A stretch of 64,000 bases of DNA from Oceanidesulfovibrio marinus (GTDB taxonomy: Bacteria; Desulfobacterota; Desulfovibrionia; Desulfovibrionales; Desulfovibrionaceae), in assembly GCF_013085545.1 (NCBI RefSeq), contig NZ_CP039543.1:3565322-3629321 (forward strand), read 5' to 3'. This document shows, in pieces, positions 35,570 through 45,014 of this stretch. The notes beneath the pieces are model-generated. The model was not told where the DNA came from. It made no database searches and saw only the letters and a program-made list of their open reading frames with translations. The position numbers and the translations under genes are program-made. The stretch's first letter is position 1; every line of letters begins with the position of its first letter.

Positions 35570-36793
35570 ATGAGCAAGGAGACCTATGAGACGTTCTACG
35601 TCGCCCGGCAGCCCATCCTGACGCTCGACAAAGAGGTGTATGGCTACGAGTTGTTGTTTCGGCAGAATCAGGAGGCGCGTACAGCCGAAATAGTTGATCC
35701 GCAGCACGCCACCATGAGCGTTGCCTCGGGCGGCTTCCTGCGATCCAGCGAAGACCTGATCGCCGGGCAGCGGCTGCTCATCAACTTCACGGCCAACCTG
35801 ATCCTGGACGGCACGCCGTACGGCCTGCCACCCGACAGGGTGGTGGTGGAGATTCTTGAGAGTGTGGACGTAACCCCCGAGCTGGTGCAGGCGGTGGCCA
35901 AGCTGAAGGACGAGGGCTACAGCTTTGCCATCGACGACTATACAGGCGATCCGTCCTTCGACGAGCTGTTGCCGCTGGCGACTATCATCAAGGTGGACCT
36001 GATGGGCGTGGATGAGAAGATGCTCCCTGGCGTAGTGCAGAAAGCCCGCCACCCAGGGGTGACGCTTCTTGCCGAGAAGGTTGAGGACGCCAAAACGTTC
36101 ATGCGGTGCAAGTCCCTGGGATTCGAGCTGTTCCAGGGATACTTCTTTTCCAAGCCTGTGAATCTGGAGGGCCGCCGACCACCGGCTGCCTCCGCCGGCA
36201 AGCTGCGCATCCTCCAGCAGCTCAACGAGGAGCTGAGCCTCGAACAGCTCACGGAGCTCGTCCAGTCCGATCCGTCCCTGGCATACAGGCTGCTGCGTTT
36301 TCTGAACTCCTCGGCGTTCTCCTTCCTGCACGAGATCACCTCCATCAGCCATGCGGTGCGGCTCATCGGCATAGGGCAGGTGAAGCACTGGCTCAGGCTG
36401 GTCGTGGTGGCGGAGCTCAAGGCCAAGGACGCCTCCCCCGAACTCCTGATGATGAGCATGACGCGGGCAAAATATCTGGAGCTGCTGGCCGACGAGAAGG
36501 ACAAGGACTCCTACTTCCTGCTCGGGCTTATTTCGCTCATGGATGTGGTGATGCAACTTCCCATGAGCGAGGTGTTGTCGCGGGTGTCGTTGGAGCAGCG
36601 CCTGGCTGACGCTCTGGAGGAGAAGCCTGGCCGGCTGCACGAGTATCTGGAGAGCGCGCGCTGTCTGGAACGGGCGGAGTGGTCCGCCGTGGACGCGTTC
36701 ATCCAGGAGCACGGCCTGGACCCGTCGCATGTGAAGCAAGGTTGGGCCGAGGCCCTGGTCTGGGCCACCCGGGCGTTCAGCGGCGTGTGTTGA
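35570..36793 (+). CDS. EAL-HDOD signalling protein (YuxH/CdgJ-like)
   Basis: The 407-residue cytosolic protein has an N-terminal EAL-type domain (about 10-200; YVARQPILTLDKEVYGYELLFRQ, VVEILESV, FAIDDYTGD) and a C-terminal HDOD domain (about 205-400; SLAYRLLRFLNSSAF, ISHAVRLIGIGQVKHWLRL). The EAL signature is changed to ELL and several metal ligands are not in their usual form, so cyclic-di-GMP hydrolysis is unlikely and binding or a regulatory role is more probable. Related proteins affect motility and chemotaxis in Vibrio. It is monocistronic. GCAT near the start gives no strong ribosome binding site. Confidence 0.88.
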   Translation: MSKETYETFYVARQPILTLDKEVYGYELLFRQNQEARTAEIVDPQHATMSVASGGFLRSSEDLIAGQRLLINFTANLILDGTPYGLPPDRVVVEILESVDVTPELVQAVAKLKDEGYSFAIDDYTGDPSFDELLPLATIIKVDLMGVDEKMLPGVVQKARHPGVTLLAEKVEDAKTFMRCKSLGFELFQGYFFSKPVNLEGRRPPAASAGKLRILQQLNEELSLEQLTELVQSDPSLAYRLLRFLNSSAFSFLHEITSISHAVRLIGIGQVKHWLRLVVVAELKAKDASPELLMMSMTRAKYLELLADEKDKDSYFLLGLISLMDVVMQLPMSEVLSRVSLEQRLADALEEKPGRLHEYLESARCLERAEWSAVDAFIQEHGLDPSHVKQGWAEALVWATRAFSGVC

Positions 36794-37226
36794 GCGGTTT
36801 CAGCGGTCAGGGCTGAATCGTTCATACTGTGAGGGAGACAGCCCGCTCATAAGCGGCGAGCCGGGCCGTATGTTCTCGATGGCGCGACGCGATGACGCAG
36901 TTGCCGGGAGGAACGCCTGCCCACCAAGAATGACCAGGCGAGAAACCAACAATGCGAGAAAGCACGCATAAACGTGCTGCCGTTATAGTTCTTGAGTTGC
37001 GAAAGTGAGAGTGCTAATAGCCAAGTGGTGACGATGTATTGAGGCCGTTTGTCAATGTAGGCTGTCTTTAGAGCAATAAGCTAATGCTTTTTATGGAAAT
37101 GCAGGTTGGATGACGCGATAGTGTATGGCAAAGCAGCAAAATGTGTTAGCAGAATTGTTAAAATGAACACCATATGAATAAATAGTTCAAGAGCATTCCA
37201 GACGCAATGAATCGGATTAGTGCATC
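36794..37226. other. gene-less stretch upstream of the 5TM hybrid kinase
   Basis: The first half keeps the local GC content and the second half is AT-rich, as expected for a promoter region. No gene, riboswitch or clear operator was recognised. Confidence 0.5.
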
Positions 37227-40200
37227 GTGGATCATACAACATACCTAGCACTCGGGCATAACATTGCGTTGTTATTGGGGGCCGCGCTCATCTTCGACGT
37301 GCTGGGCGCCAACTGGCATCAGGGAAGGAGTCTGGCCAGGCAGGTCGTTGCCGGCCTTGCCCTGAGCGCCATTGGCATGATGATCATGTCCACGCCGTGG
37401 ACCCTTCAGCCGGGTCTGATCTTCGATACCCGCTCCGTTCTCATTAGCCTTTCTGGCCTGTACTTCGGCGGGCTTTCCACAATCATCACCCTGGTGGCCA
37501 CATCGGCGTATCGTCTGCACGTGGGCGGCATTGGCGCGTACACAGGCGTCTTGGTCATCATCGCCTCGGGAGGTATCGGCATTGCCTGGCGATGCGTCAG
37601 GCGCGGCTCCCTGGGGCGATTCTCGTGGGGGGAGCTGTACGTCCTGGGCCTTGTGGTCCATGTGGCTATGCTGGCCATGATGCTGACGCTGCCCTGGGAA
37701 GCGGCCAGGCAGACGCTGTCCACAATATCCCTCCCGGTCCTCATCATCTTTCCGCTAGGAACGATGCTGACCGGCAAGCTGTTGGACAACAGGCTGCGCA
37801 AGACGCAGTCGGTGATAATCACCCGCGAGAGCGAGAGGGCGTACCGCCGTCTGGCTGAGTACTCGGCGGATGCGATCTACCTTGCCGACAAGAACGGTAA
37901 TATTATTGATACGAATCAGGCGGGATGCGCCTCCACCGGGTATGACAAGAGCGAGTTATTGCAGATGAAGATCTGGGATCTCGATACGTCAACAACACCC
38001 GAGCGCTTTTATAGATTCTGGAAGGACTACGAAGAAAATGAGCCGGTGCTTCTTGGCGCTGAACATGAACGGAAAGATGGAACGAAATTTCCAGTCGAGA
38101 TAAAGACATTGCAGTATATGGAGGATGGAGAGCGATATTATTATGGGATCGCACGAGATGTTTCGGACCGGAAGCGACATGAGTACGAGGCCTCCATCAT
38201 ATTGGAAACGTCGTTTGACGGTGTGTTGGTCATGGGCAGTGACAAAAAAATATCACATTCCAATCCAACTGCATCGGAGATGCTCGGATATACACCATCT
38301 GAACTGGAGATGATGTATGTTTGGCAGATTGACGTGTATTTTGATAAACAACGCATAGATGAAATAGTTTATTCATTGAAGCGGGAAGGCGGCTCTCGAT
38401 TCGAGACAAAATACCAGCGTAAAGACGGCAGAATAATCGATGTGGAAGTAAGCGCCTCGCACATAGACTCCGATGGTGAGAAGATCGTGAGCTTTTTCCG
38501 GGATGTGACGGAGCGCAAAGAAATTGAGCGGCAGCTTCTGCTGACAAAGGAGTCCATAGACAAGGCGGCGTTGAGCATATTCTGGATCAAGCCGGATGGA
38601 TCTGTCGTCTATGTCAATGATATCGCATGCTCATTGTTGGATTACTCGCGCGACGAATTCATGCAGCTGTCCATCTGGGACATCGCGCCAAGGTTCCCTG
38701 GCAAAGTTGAATCCAATGCTGAAAGCAAGAGCATTCCGCCAGATATATTGCAGTTCGATATCGATATCATACCGAGAAAGGGCTATCCCATCCCGGTTCA
38801 GATCACATCCAGCCATATCGAGTACTCAGGACAGGAATATATCCTTGTATATGCCCAGGATATCTCCGAGCTCAAGCAGGCAGAGAGTAAGATATACCGC
38901 GCCACAAAGCGCCAGGAAGAAATTTTGTCCGCAGTGCCGGCCGTGGTCTATGTCTGCGATGTGGATAGTAAATTTTCCGCAACCTTCGTCAGCGAGAACA
39001 TCCGGGAGGTTACAGGGCACACGCCGGAGGATTTTATATCGATCCCAGGCTTCTGGATTGGGTGTCTCCATCCGGACGACAAGGACCGAGTCATGTCGGA
39101 GATGGACCAGCTCCTGAAGACCGGTGTGCTGCAGCACGAGTATAGATTCCGGTGCGCGGACGGCTCCTACATCTGGGTCTACAACTCGGTCCGTCTGAAA
39201 CGGGACGCCAACGGCAACCCGCTGGAATGCCTGGGAAGCATGCTGGATATCACCGGAAGCAAGAAATCTGAAGAACAGCTCAAGGCCGAGATGCTGCGCC
39301 GTAGCGTGCTCATGGAGCAGAGCAAGGACGGCATTTTGTTCATCAACCAGGAGCACCGCGTCATCGAGTCGAACAAGCGATTCGCCGAGCTGCTGGGCTA
39401 CACCCAGGAGGAGGTTCTTGAGCTCTACACCTGGGAGTACGAAGCCACATTGACGGAAGAGGACGTCAGGCGGGACTTCGCCAACCTCAGTGAGATAAGC
39501 ATGGTGTTCGAAACCATGCATCGCCGCAAGGACGGGTCGCTGATCGACGTGGAGGTAAGCGTCAGCGGCACCAAGCTTCTGGGTGAACGGATTGTCATGG
39601 CCATTGTCCGCGACATTTCAGAGCGTAAGCAGTTGGAAGCGCGGCTCATCCAGGCCAAGGACCAGGCCGAATCCTCCAACAGGGCCAAGTCCATGTTCCT
39701 GGCCAACATGAGCCACGAGCTCCGCACGCCGCTCAACGGCATCATGGGAGTGCACCAGCTGTTGATCACCACCAACCTGAGCCAGGAGCAGCAGCACTAC
39801 GTCAACATGGCCATCCAGTCGGCCAAGCGGCTGACCAGTCTGCTGGGGGATATCCTGGACCTGTCCCGCGTGGAGGCCGGCCGGATGGAGATACTGAGCA
39901 GGCCGTTCCGACCGGCCGAGCTCTTCGATACGGTGGACCAGCTCTTCAGCCCCATGTGCAGGCAAAAGGGAGTGGACCTGCGCTTCCACCCCGATCCCAA
40001 GGTGCCGGCAGTGCTGGCCGGCGATCCTTCCAGGATGCAGCAGATTCTGAACAATATCGTGGGCAACGCAGTCAAGTTCACGGAGTCCGGCAGCATCGAC
40101 GTGTCCACCTACGCGCTTCCGGCCCCAGACAAGGGCACGGCGCGCGTCCTGTTCTCCATCAGCGACACGGGGCCCGGCATCGAGGACGAGAGCCTGGAAA

Positions 40201-40829
40201 CGCTCTTCGACTCCTTCACCCAGGCCGACGACAGCTTCACGCGCCGGTATCAGGGCGCGGGGCTGGGTCTGGCCATCGTGAAGCAGCTCGTGACGCTCAT
40301 GGGCGGGAACATGGCCGTGGAGAGCGAACCCGGCAAAGGGACCACGTTCCATATCGGCATGACGTTCAGCGTGGTGGAAGAGGACGCTCTGGACAGGGGC
40401 ACCGCGTCGCAGCCGATCATGCATCCCGGCAGGGAGGGATTGCGGGTGCTGGTGGTGGATGACGACATGATCAGCCAGTTCAGTATTGAGGTGATACTGA
40501 AGAAGTGGGGCCACTCCGTGGCCACGGCGATCAACGGGAAAAGCGCCCTGGAGATGCTGGAGAAGGGCGTCTACGATGTCGTCCTGATGGACATCCAGAT
40601 GCCCGTCATGGATGGTGTGGCCGCGACAAAGGTCATACGGGGCGGGGAGGTCGGCGAGGGGAACAGGAACATCCCCATAATAGCACTGACCGCCTACGCC
40701 ATGAGCGGCGACAGGGAACGCTTCCTGGATGCGGGAATGGACGGCTACCTGTCCAAGCCGGTGCTGGTTGATGATCTGAAGATGTGCCTGTCCGGCATGT
40801 GGCGTCCGGAGGAGGGGAGATCCTCCTGA
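37227..40829 (+). CDS. membrane hybrid histidine kinase (5TMR-LYT sensor, five PAS, receiver)
   Basis: The 1200-residue protein has about six membrane segments in residues 1-190. They match the 5TM receptor LYT type (LIFDTRSVLISLSGLYFGG, SAYRLHVGGIGAYTGVLVI). Five PAS domains follow (about 205-800), several with PAC-like FRDVTERK ends. The kinase core has HisKA (His830 in MSHELRTPLNG), HATPase (DTGPGIED, GAGLGLAIV) and a C-terminal receiver with Asp1122 in LMDIQMP. The start is a GTG with poor ribosome binding sequence, so an alternative start is possible. No Hpt or regulator gene is adjacent; the phosphorelay partner is elsewhere. It is convergent with the Sel1-repeat gene. Confidence 0.92.
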   Translation: MDHTTYLALGHNIALLLGAALIFDVLGANWHQGRSLARQVVAGLALSAIGMMIMSTPWTLQPGLIFDTRSVLISLSGLYFGGLSTIITLVATSAYRLHVGGIGAYTGVLVIIASGGIGIAWRCVRRGSLGRFSWGELYVLGLVVHVAMLAMMLTLPWEAARQTLSTISLPVLIIFPLGTMLTGKLLDNRLRKTQSVIITRESERAYRRLAEYSADAIYLADKNGNIIDTNQAGCASTGYDKSELLQMKIWDLDTSTTPERFYRFWKDYEENEPVLLGAEHERKDGTKFPVEIKTLQYMEDGERYYYGIARDVSDRKRHEYEASIILETSFDGVLVMGSDKKISHSNPTASEMLGYTPSELEMMYVWQIDVYFDKQRIDEIVYSLKREGGSRFETKYQRKDGRIIDVEVSASHIDSDGEKIVSFFRDVTERKEIERQLLLTKESIDKAALSIFWIKPDGSVVYVNDIACSLLDYSRDEFMQLSIWDIAPRFPGKVESNAESKSIPPDILQFDIDIIPRKGYPIPVQITSSHIEYSGQEYILVYAQDISELKQAESKIYRATKRQEEILSAVPAVVYVCDVDSKFSATFVSENIREVTGHTPEDFISIPGFWIGCLHPDDKDRVMSEMDQLLKTGVLQHEYRFRCADGSYIWVYNSVRLKRDANGNPLECLGSMLDITGSKKSEEQLKAEMLRRSVLMEQSKDGILFINQEHRVIESNKRFAELLGYTQEEVLELYTWEYEATLTEEDVRRDFANLSEISMVFETMHRRKDGSLIDVEVSVSGTKLLGERIVMAIVRDISERKQLEARLIQAKDQAESSNRAKSMFLANMSHELRTPLNGIMGVHQLLITTNLSQEQQHYVNMAIQSAKRLTSLLGDILDLSRVEAGRMEILSRPFRPAELFDTVDQLFSPMCRQKGVDLRFHPDPKVPAVLAGDPSRMQQILNNIVGNAVKFTESGSIDVSTYALPAPDKGTARVLFSISDTGPGIEDESLETLFDSFTQADDSFTRRYQGAGLGLAIVKQLVTLMGGNMAVESEPGKGTTFHIGMTFSVVEEDALDRGTASQPIMHPGREGLRVLVVDDDMISQFSIEVILKKWGHSVATAINGKSALEMLEKGVYDVVLMDIQMPVMDGVAATKVIRGGEVGEGNRNIPIIALTAYAMSGDRERFLDAGMDGYLSKPVLVDDLKMCLSGMWRPEEGRSS

Positions 40830-40857
40830 CGGCGCTCCGGCAAGGAGTTGGAGCCGC

Positions 40858-41586
40858 TTACTGGAAGTGCTCCGGTCCCTTGCGGCGCCATTCCGCGGCG
40901 TGTTTCTTCGCCGCCTCCAGCTGTTTCGGGTTCATCTCCTGCGCCTCTTGCTCCTTCCATTTTTTCGCGCTCTCCTGGCCGTTGGCCTCCGCAACGCTCA
41001 ACCACATGTAGGCCTGTATCGGATCGCGGTGCACGCCGTCCCCCCGGGCGTAGGCCAGCCCCACAAAGAGCTGCGATTCCGTATCGCCCTGCCATGCCGC
41101 CTGCTCGAACCAGTGGAAAGCGGCTTCCTGGTTCTGCTCCACGCCGATGCCCTCGTGGTAGAACGCGCCCAGCGACCTCTGCGACTGGATGTTCCCCTGC
41201 TCGGCAGCCTTCTGCATCCATCGGGCGGACAGCTCGTCGTCCTGCGGTACGCCGCGGCCCAGGTGGTACATGCGGCCCAGCATGTGCTGCGAGTAGGCGT
41301 CACCCTGGGCGGCTGCGAAGCCGTACCACCGTGCAGCTTCCTCCTGGCTTTGCGATACGCCCAGGCCGTTGTCGTACATCACGGCCAGCAGCGCCTGGGC
41401 CTTGGCGTCGCCGTCCCTGGCCAGGGGTTCGATAATGGTCAGCGTCTCGGCGTAGTCGCCCTGCTCGAACGCGGCCAGCCCCTCGCTGTAAGCGTCCGTC
41501 TCGGCATGGGTTGGCGCGCTCAGAGCAAGCAGCGCGGTTGCGGCGAGCATGAGCCGGAATAAGCTTCGTGCGAGTGGTCTGTGCAT
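40858..41586 (-). CDS. exported Sel1-repeat protein
   Basis: The 242-residue product has a signal peptide (about 1-27, ending APTHAE) and four Sel1-like repeats of about 36 residues (examples: ALLAVMYDNGLGV, HMLGRMYHLGRGV, RSLGAFYHEGIGV, LFVGLAYARGDGV). Such solenoids mediate protein contacts. The second of two close ATG codons (41586) is preferred because AGGGG lies seven bases upstream. It is the last gene of a minus-strand run of four exported-protein genes, 117 bases after its neighbour. A periplasmic scaffold role in the same assembly is plausible. Confidence 0.85.
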   Translation of the reverse strand: MHRPLARSLFRLMLAATALLALSAPTHAETDAYSEGLAAFEQGDYAETLTIIEPLARDGDAKAQALLAVMYDNGLGVSQSQEEAARWYGFAAAQGDAYSQHMLGRMYHLGRGVPQDDELSARWMQKAAEQGNIQSQRSLGAFYHEGIGVEQNQEAAFHWFEQAAWQGDTESQLFVGLAYARGDGVHRDPIQAYMWLSVAEANGQESAKKWKEQEAQEMNPKQLEAAKKHAAEWRRKGPEHFQ

Positions 41587-41703
41587 GCGCATGCCCCTGA
41601 AGGTCTGGGCGTTCTGAACATGAGAAGTTCGGGCGTCTTCATTCAATCATCCGGAACAGTAGGGTGTTGCTTATGTTGCGGTCCTTCCGCAGCACTGCCG
41701 GGA

Positions 41704-42609
41704 TCATCGTAACTGCTTCAGGCCGGCTTTGGCCATATCGGCATACTCGCCGTTCGGATACGTAGCAAGATATGCCTCAAAGTGGCTCCGCGCCTTCTGC
41801 GCATGGCCAAGCTTCTGATGGCACGCGCCGAGGAAGACGTTGATGTCCGGGTTGCGGGCAAGGTTCACCCGAGAGAAGGCGTCCAGCGCCTTGGCCGGAT
41901 TGTCGGCGATGGACGAGTAGATATACCCCAGCGTCCGGTAACTTTCGTCGTCCGGGTTCAGGAATACGGCCGTGTCGGCGGCCAGCAGCAGTGTCTCCGT
42001 ATCGGATGGCGTGAGCTGTCGGCATGTGGCGGCCTCGCGTATCTGGTCGAGCTGGAACTGGGCCACCATGGGGAACTCCTTCTGCCCGGCCTGCCACGCC
42101 GTACGCATGGCGTCGCAGTCTTTGCGCGCGTGGGCGTCCTTGAACTGGTTGTACAGTGCCAGCAGGCGGTCCTTCGCGCCGTTCTGCGCTATCCAGTAGT
42201 GGACGAAGAAGACTACGGGCGCGTTGTTTCCGGGGGGCTTCTGCGCCAGGGCCACGCCCTGGCCGTCGTACAGGCTGTAGCGGAACCCGTTCTCCACAAA
42301 GACTCGGGAGGGCTTTTTCAAACCGAACCACGAGACATAGTCGTTCCTGGAGTATGCCTGCGCCGGTTCGAGCTGGAGACGCTCCATGATCCCGGAGGGA
42401 TGGAACGTCACCATGATGGATTTGCCCTGGAACGGCGCGGCATCGAACCAGCACTGCAGGCCGTTGTCCTCGGTTTTGGTGGGCTGCCCCAGAGTTCTGT
42501 AGACGTCGCCGCGCGTGGACTCGCCCGGCGTGAGTCCCTCGAACGTGCCGGCAAAGGCGGCAAGGACCATGGCCGGCAGGAGCAGAAGCGTCAGCAATAC
42601 GGTCCGCAT
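41704..42609 (-). CDS. exported BamE/SmpA-like and TPR protein
   Basis: The 301-residue product has a signal peptide (about 1-20). A domain resembling the small BamE/SmpA fold follows (about 22-85; FEGLTPGESTRGDVYRTLGQP, the typical GMTxxEVxxxLGxP pattern). After about residue 200 there are TPR-like helices (LAADTAVFLNPDDESYRTLGYIY, ALDAFSRVNLARNPDINVFLG, ARSHFEAYLATYPNGEYADMA). There is no lipobox, unlike true BamE. The ATG at 42609 has AAGGGGGTG upstream. It begins 12 bases after the stop of the 797-residue protein gene, so co-translation is likely. Function unknown. Confidence 0.75.
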   Translation of the reverse strand: MRTVLLTLLLLPAMVLAAFAGTFEGLTPGESTRGDVYRTLGQPTKTEDNGLQCWFDAAPFQGKSIMVTFHPSGIMERLQLEPAQAYSRNDYVSWFGLKKPSRVFVENGFRYSLYDGQGVALAQKPPGNNAPVVFFVHYWIAQNGAKDRLLALYNQFKDAHARKDCDAMRTAWQAGQKEFPMVAQFQLDQIREAATCRQLTPSDTETLLLAADTAVFLNPDDESYRTLGYIYSSIADNPAKALDAFSRVNLARNPDINVFLGACHQKLGHAQKARSHFEAYLATYPNGEYADMAKAGLKQLR

Positions 42610-42620
42610 GAAGCACCCCC

Positions 42621-45014
42621 TTAAGGTCCGCCGCATGAGAGCAGCTTTTGTCGGTTCTGTTCCAGACAGTTGCGGCACTTGTCGTATAAGGGAGCGCCGA
42701 TATGGGTCCACATTGAGCAATCCTTGCACAAGGAGTTGATACATTTGTATTTCTTGCTGGGATTGTTACGAGTTTTCCACACATTCCAGTTGATCTTGGG
42801 CTGCGGTTTGGCTGGCGCGGCCTGAGTGATGCCCGGACCGAAACCAGCGTATCGTCCGGTGGTCACGTAGCCGCAGTAGGCGAGCCGTTCGATGAACCGC
42901 TGCTTCTCCAGGACAAGGCGGGCGCTCTCGCCAGAAAGGATGTAGCTCCGGCCGTCCTGGTTGACCGTCACGGACATCCCGCTGCCATCAACAATCCCTT
43001 CGAAGGTCTTGTATGTTTTGGCGCCCACACGGCACTTGCGCTGCTCCGTCTCCAGGGCCATGCCCGTGACGGTGTACGGCCTGTTGGCCTTGAACCCGGC
43101 GGTCTGCGTGGGGCCAGACCTCGTTTTGGGGCCAGTGGTCCGGGCCTGGCTCGGCTTCCCCGAACCGGGGTCTGAGGTCTTGGCATCCGGCTCCTGGCCT
43201 GTTGATTTTTTGTCCGGCTTCTTCTCATTGTCATCCTTATTCTCCAGGGAGGCCCGCACCATGGGCGGCGGAGCCGGTGCGTTATCTTTCTTCTCCTTGG
43301 CGTCTGCACCCTTGTCCGGTGGCAGGGAGGCGGCGACCATGGGCGGTGGTGTCGGCGCGGCTGGCGGATTGGGCGCATCCGGCTTTGTCTTGGCCGTCTC
43401 CGGCGGGGTGGGTGGCGCAGCGTCGGCCATGGCGTCGTCTTCGAGCACCACACCGTACTTCCTGGCAAACTCAGGATGCGCGCGCATGTACTCCTCCAGT
43501 TTCACCGTGGGGTCGTTGCCCAACGGGCCGACAGCCTCGATGTTCTGATCGGCGTACACGGCCACGAAAGTTCTGATGTACTCCCAGTCCGAGGGGTTGG
43601 CGTCCTTCCCCTGCCGGGCCATGGCCTGGTCGGCGGCTTCTTTGGCGCGGTGGAACCCGAGCGCGCCGAAGACGAACTCCTTGGCGATGCCGCCGGTGGA
43701 AGGATCGCGGCCGATCTTCTGGGCCCACTCCGTCTCCCGCTGCTCGGCGGCTTCATACTCTTTGTACAGGGCGTGGAGCTCGGCAGCCCTGGCCGCAGCG
43801 GAGAAGCCCTTGAGCAGGATGCCCCCCAGTTTCTTCAGTGCAGGCGACATCTTCCCGAACTTTTCGGACAGCTTCTTGAGGTACCTGGCGCCCTTGGAGC
43901 CGGCGCTGGCCGCGTCATCCCCTTCCTGGAAGACCTTGCGCACGATCTCCCGGCGGCCGGCCTGGGAGGCAGTGCGGTTGATAAGGTTGCGGGTGTTGAC
44001 GAGCTGCTGCCGCAGGGCCACGGCCTTGGCCGTGTCGCCGGCTTTTTCCGCCGCAATGATTCTGCCTCTCAGGTCGGCGATGTCCCGCGCCGTGGCCTTG
44101 GCCGACTTGACGAGCATTCGGTCGAGCTGGCGGAAGGCGTTCTCGTTCTGCTTGCGGGCAAAGGCAACGGCCTCGGCCCCTTTGCGGTTGCCCAGCATGG
44201 CGTCCAGCTCGGCGCTGGTCTTGCGGTGGATGGCCATGCCCGGATTGATGCCCGCCTTGCGTAGCGATTGTTCGGTTTTGTAGACGGCCTTGTTGCTGAA
44301 GTTCATGGATTCGATGACCTGCTGGCGGCCGACGTTCGGTCCCTCCAGGAAGTCGCGGGCCTCGTGCGCCTTCTTGAGGTAATCTCCGGCCTCGGCCATG
44401 GGCGTGCGCAGGACGTTGCGCCGTAACGTCACCGGACCTTTAGCAGTGGGAATCGTGGTGGAGCCGCCCTGGGCAATGTACTCGGCCGCCTCCTGGTCCG
44501 CGGCCATGGCGCGCTCGTATGCGGCTTGACTGGTGGGGCCGTTGAACCGTGAGGGCGGCATGTGCACCGTGGTCTCGTGGCTTCCGATGCTGAACGAGTT
44601 GCCATTGTCCGTGACTTGCAGCCCCCGCGCCTTGGCGGCACGGCGCATGCGGTAGTAGGCGCGCAGGTCCGGGGCCTGGGTGTCCAGGTCGCCACCCTTT
44701 TTAAAGCTCTTGCTCCACGGCGGCGACCCGGCCGAGAAAAGCTTTTCGTCGTAGGACACGCCGGCGTCCTGGCAGACGTTCCGGAAGTCGTTGATGCGGT
44801 CCGGGTCGAGTTTGGCCAGAGGCTGGTTCACATATTGTTCGAAGGCCGCTTGCCGCTGCGGGCCTGCGGGATACTGATTCATGACCTGCTCCCAGCGGTC
44901 CCAGATCCGGCGCTTCAGGGTCAGGTAGTCCTGCGGCTGGGCATGGGCCGCCGCGGACCAGAGCAGCAGGGCCAGAAACAGGGTGAGGACAAAGGCGAAG
45001 GAGCAGCGGATCAT
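42621..45014 (-). CDS. large exported protein of unknown function with Cys-rich tail
   Basis: The 797-residue product has a signal peptide (about 1-25, ending AAAHAQ). Residues about 30-540 are mostly helical and charged with no recognised domain. Residues about 545-660 form a Pro/Lys/Asp-rich linker with a repeated PPPMVxASL element. The last 130 residues contain a small folded part (YTVTGMALETEQRKCRVGAK) and a Cys-rich tail (CINSLCKDCS, CRNCLEQN, LLSC) that could be disulfide-bonded or metal-binding. I do not recognise the family. The ATG overlaps the stop of the upstream TPR gene (ATGA), and GGGAGGAG precedes it. It is the central gene of the four-gene exported-protein run. Confidence 0.75.
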   Translation of the reverse strand: MIRCSFAFVLTLFLALLLWSAAAHAQPQDYLTLKRRIWDRWEQVMNQYPAGPQRQAAFEQYVNQPLAKLDPDRINDFRNVCQDAGVSYDEKLFSAGSPPWSKSFKKGGDLDTQAPDLRAYYRMRRAAKARGLQVTDNGNSFSIGSHETTVHMPPSRFNGPTSQAAYERAMAADQEAAEYIAQGGSTTIPTAKGPVTLRRNVLRTPMAEAGDYLKKAHEARDFLEGPNVGRQQVIESMNFSNKAVYKTEQSLRKAGINPGMAIHRKTSAELDAMLGNRKGAEAVAFARKQNENAFRQLDRMLVKSAKATARDIADLRGRIIAAEKAGDTAKAVALRQQLVNTRNLINRTASQAGRREIVRKVFQEGDDAASAGSKGARYLKKLSEKFGKMSPALKKLGGILLKGFSAAARAAELHALYKEYEAAEQRETEWAQKIGRDPSTGGIAKEFVFGALGFHRAKEAADQAMARQGKDANPSDWEYIRTFVAVYADQNIEAVGPLGNDPTVKLEEYMRAHPEFARKYGVVLEDDAMADAAPPTPPETAKTKPDAPNPPAAPTPPPMVAASLPPDKGADAKEKKDNAPAPPPMVRASLENKDDNEKKPDKKSTGQEPDAKTSDPGSGKPSQARTTGPKTRSGPTQTAGFKANRPYTVTGMALETEQRKCRVGAKTYKTFEGIVDGSGMSVTVNQDGRSYILSGESARLVLEKQRFIERLAYCGYVTTGRYAGFGPGITQAAPAKPQPKINWNVWKTRNNPSKKYKCINSLCKDCSMWTHIGAPLYDKCRNCLEQNRQKLLSCGGP

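Noticed and set aside
36840-36960. Possible cyclic-di-GMP riboswitch before the 5TM hybrid kinase
   Set aside because: Checked because of neighbouring cyclic-di-GMP-type proteins, but the conserved core sequences and tetraloop/receptor pattern of the GEMM motif are not present.
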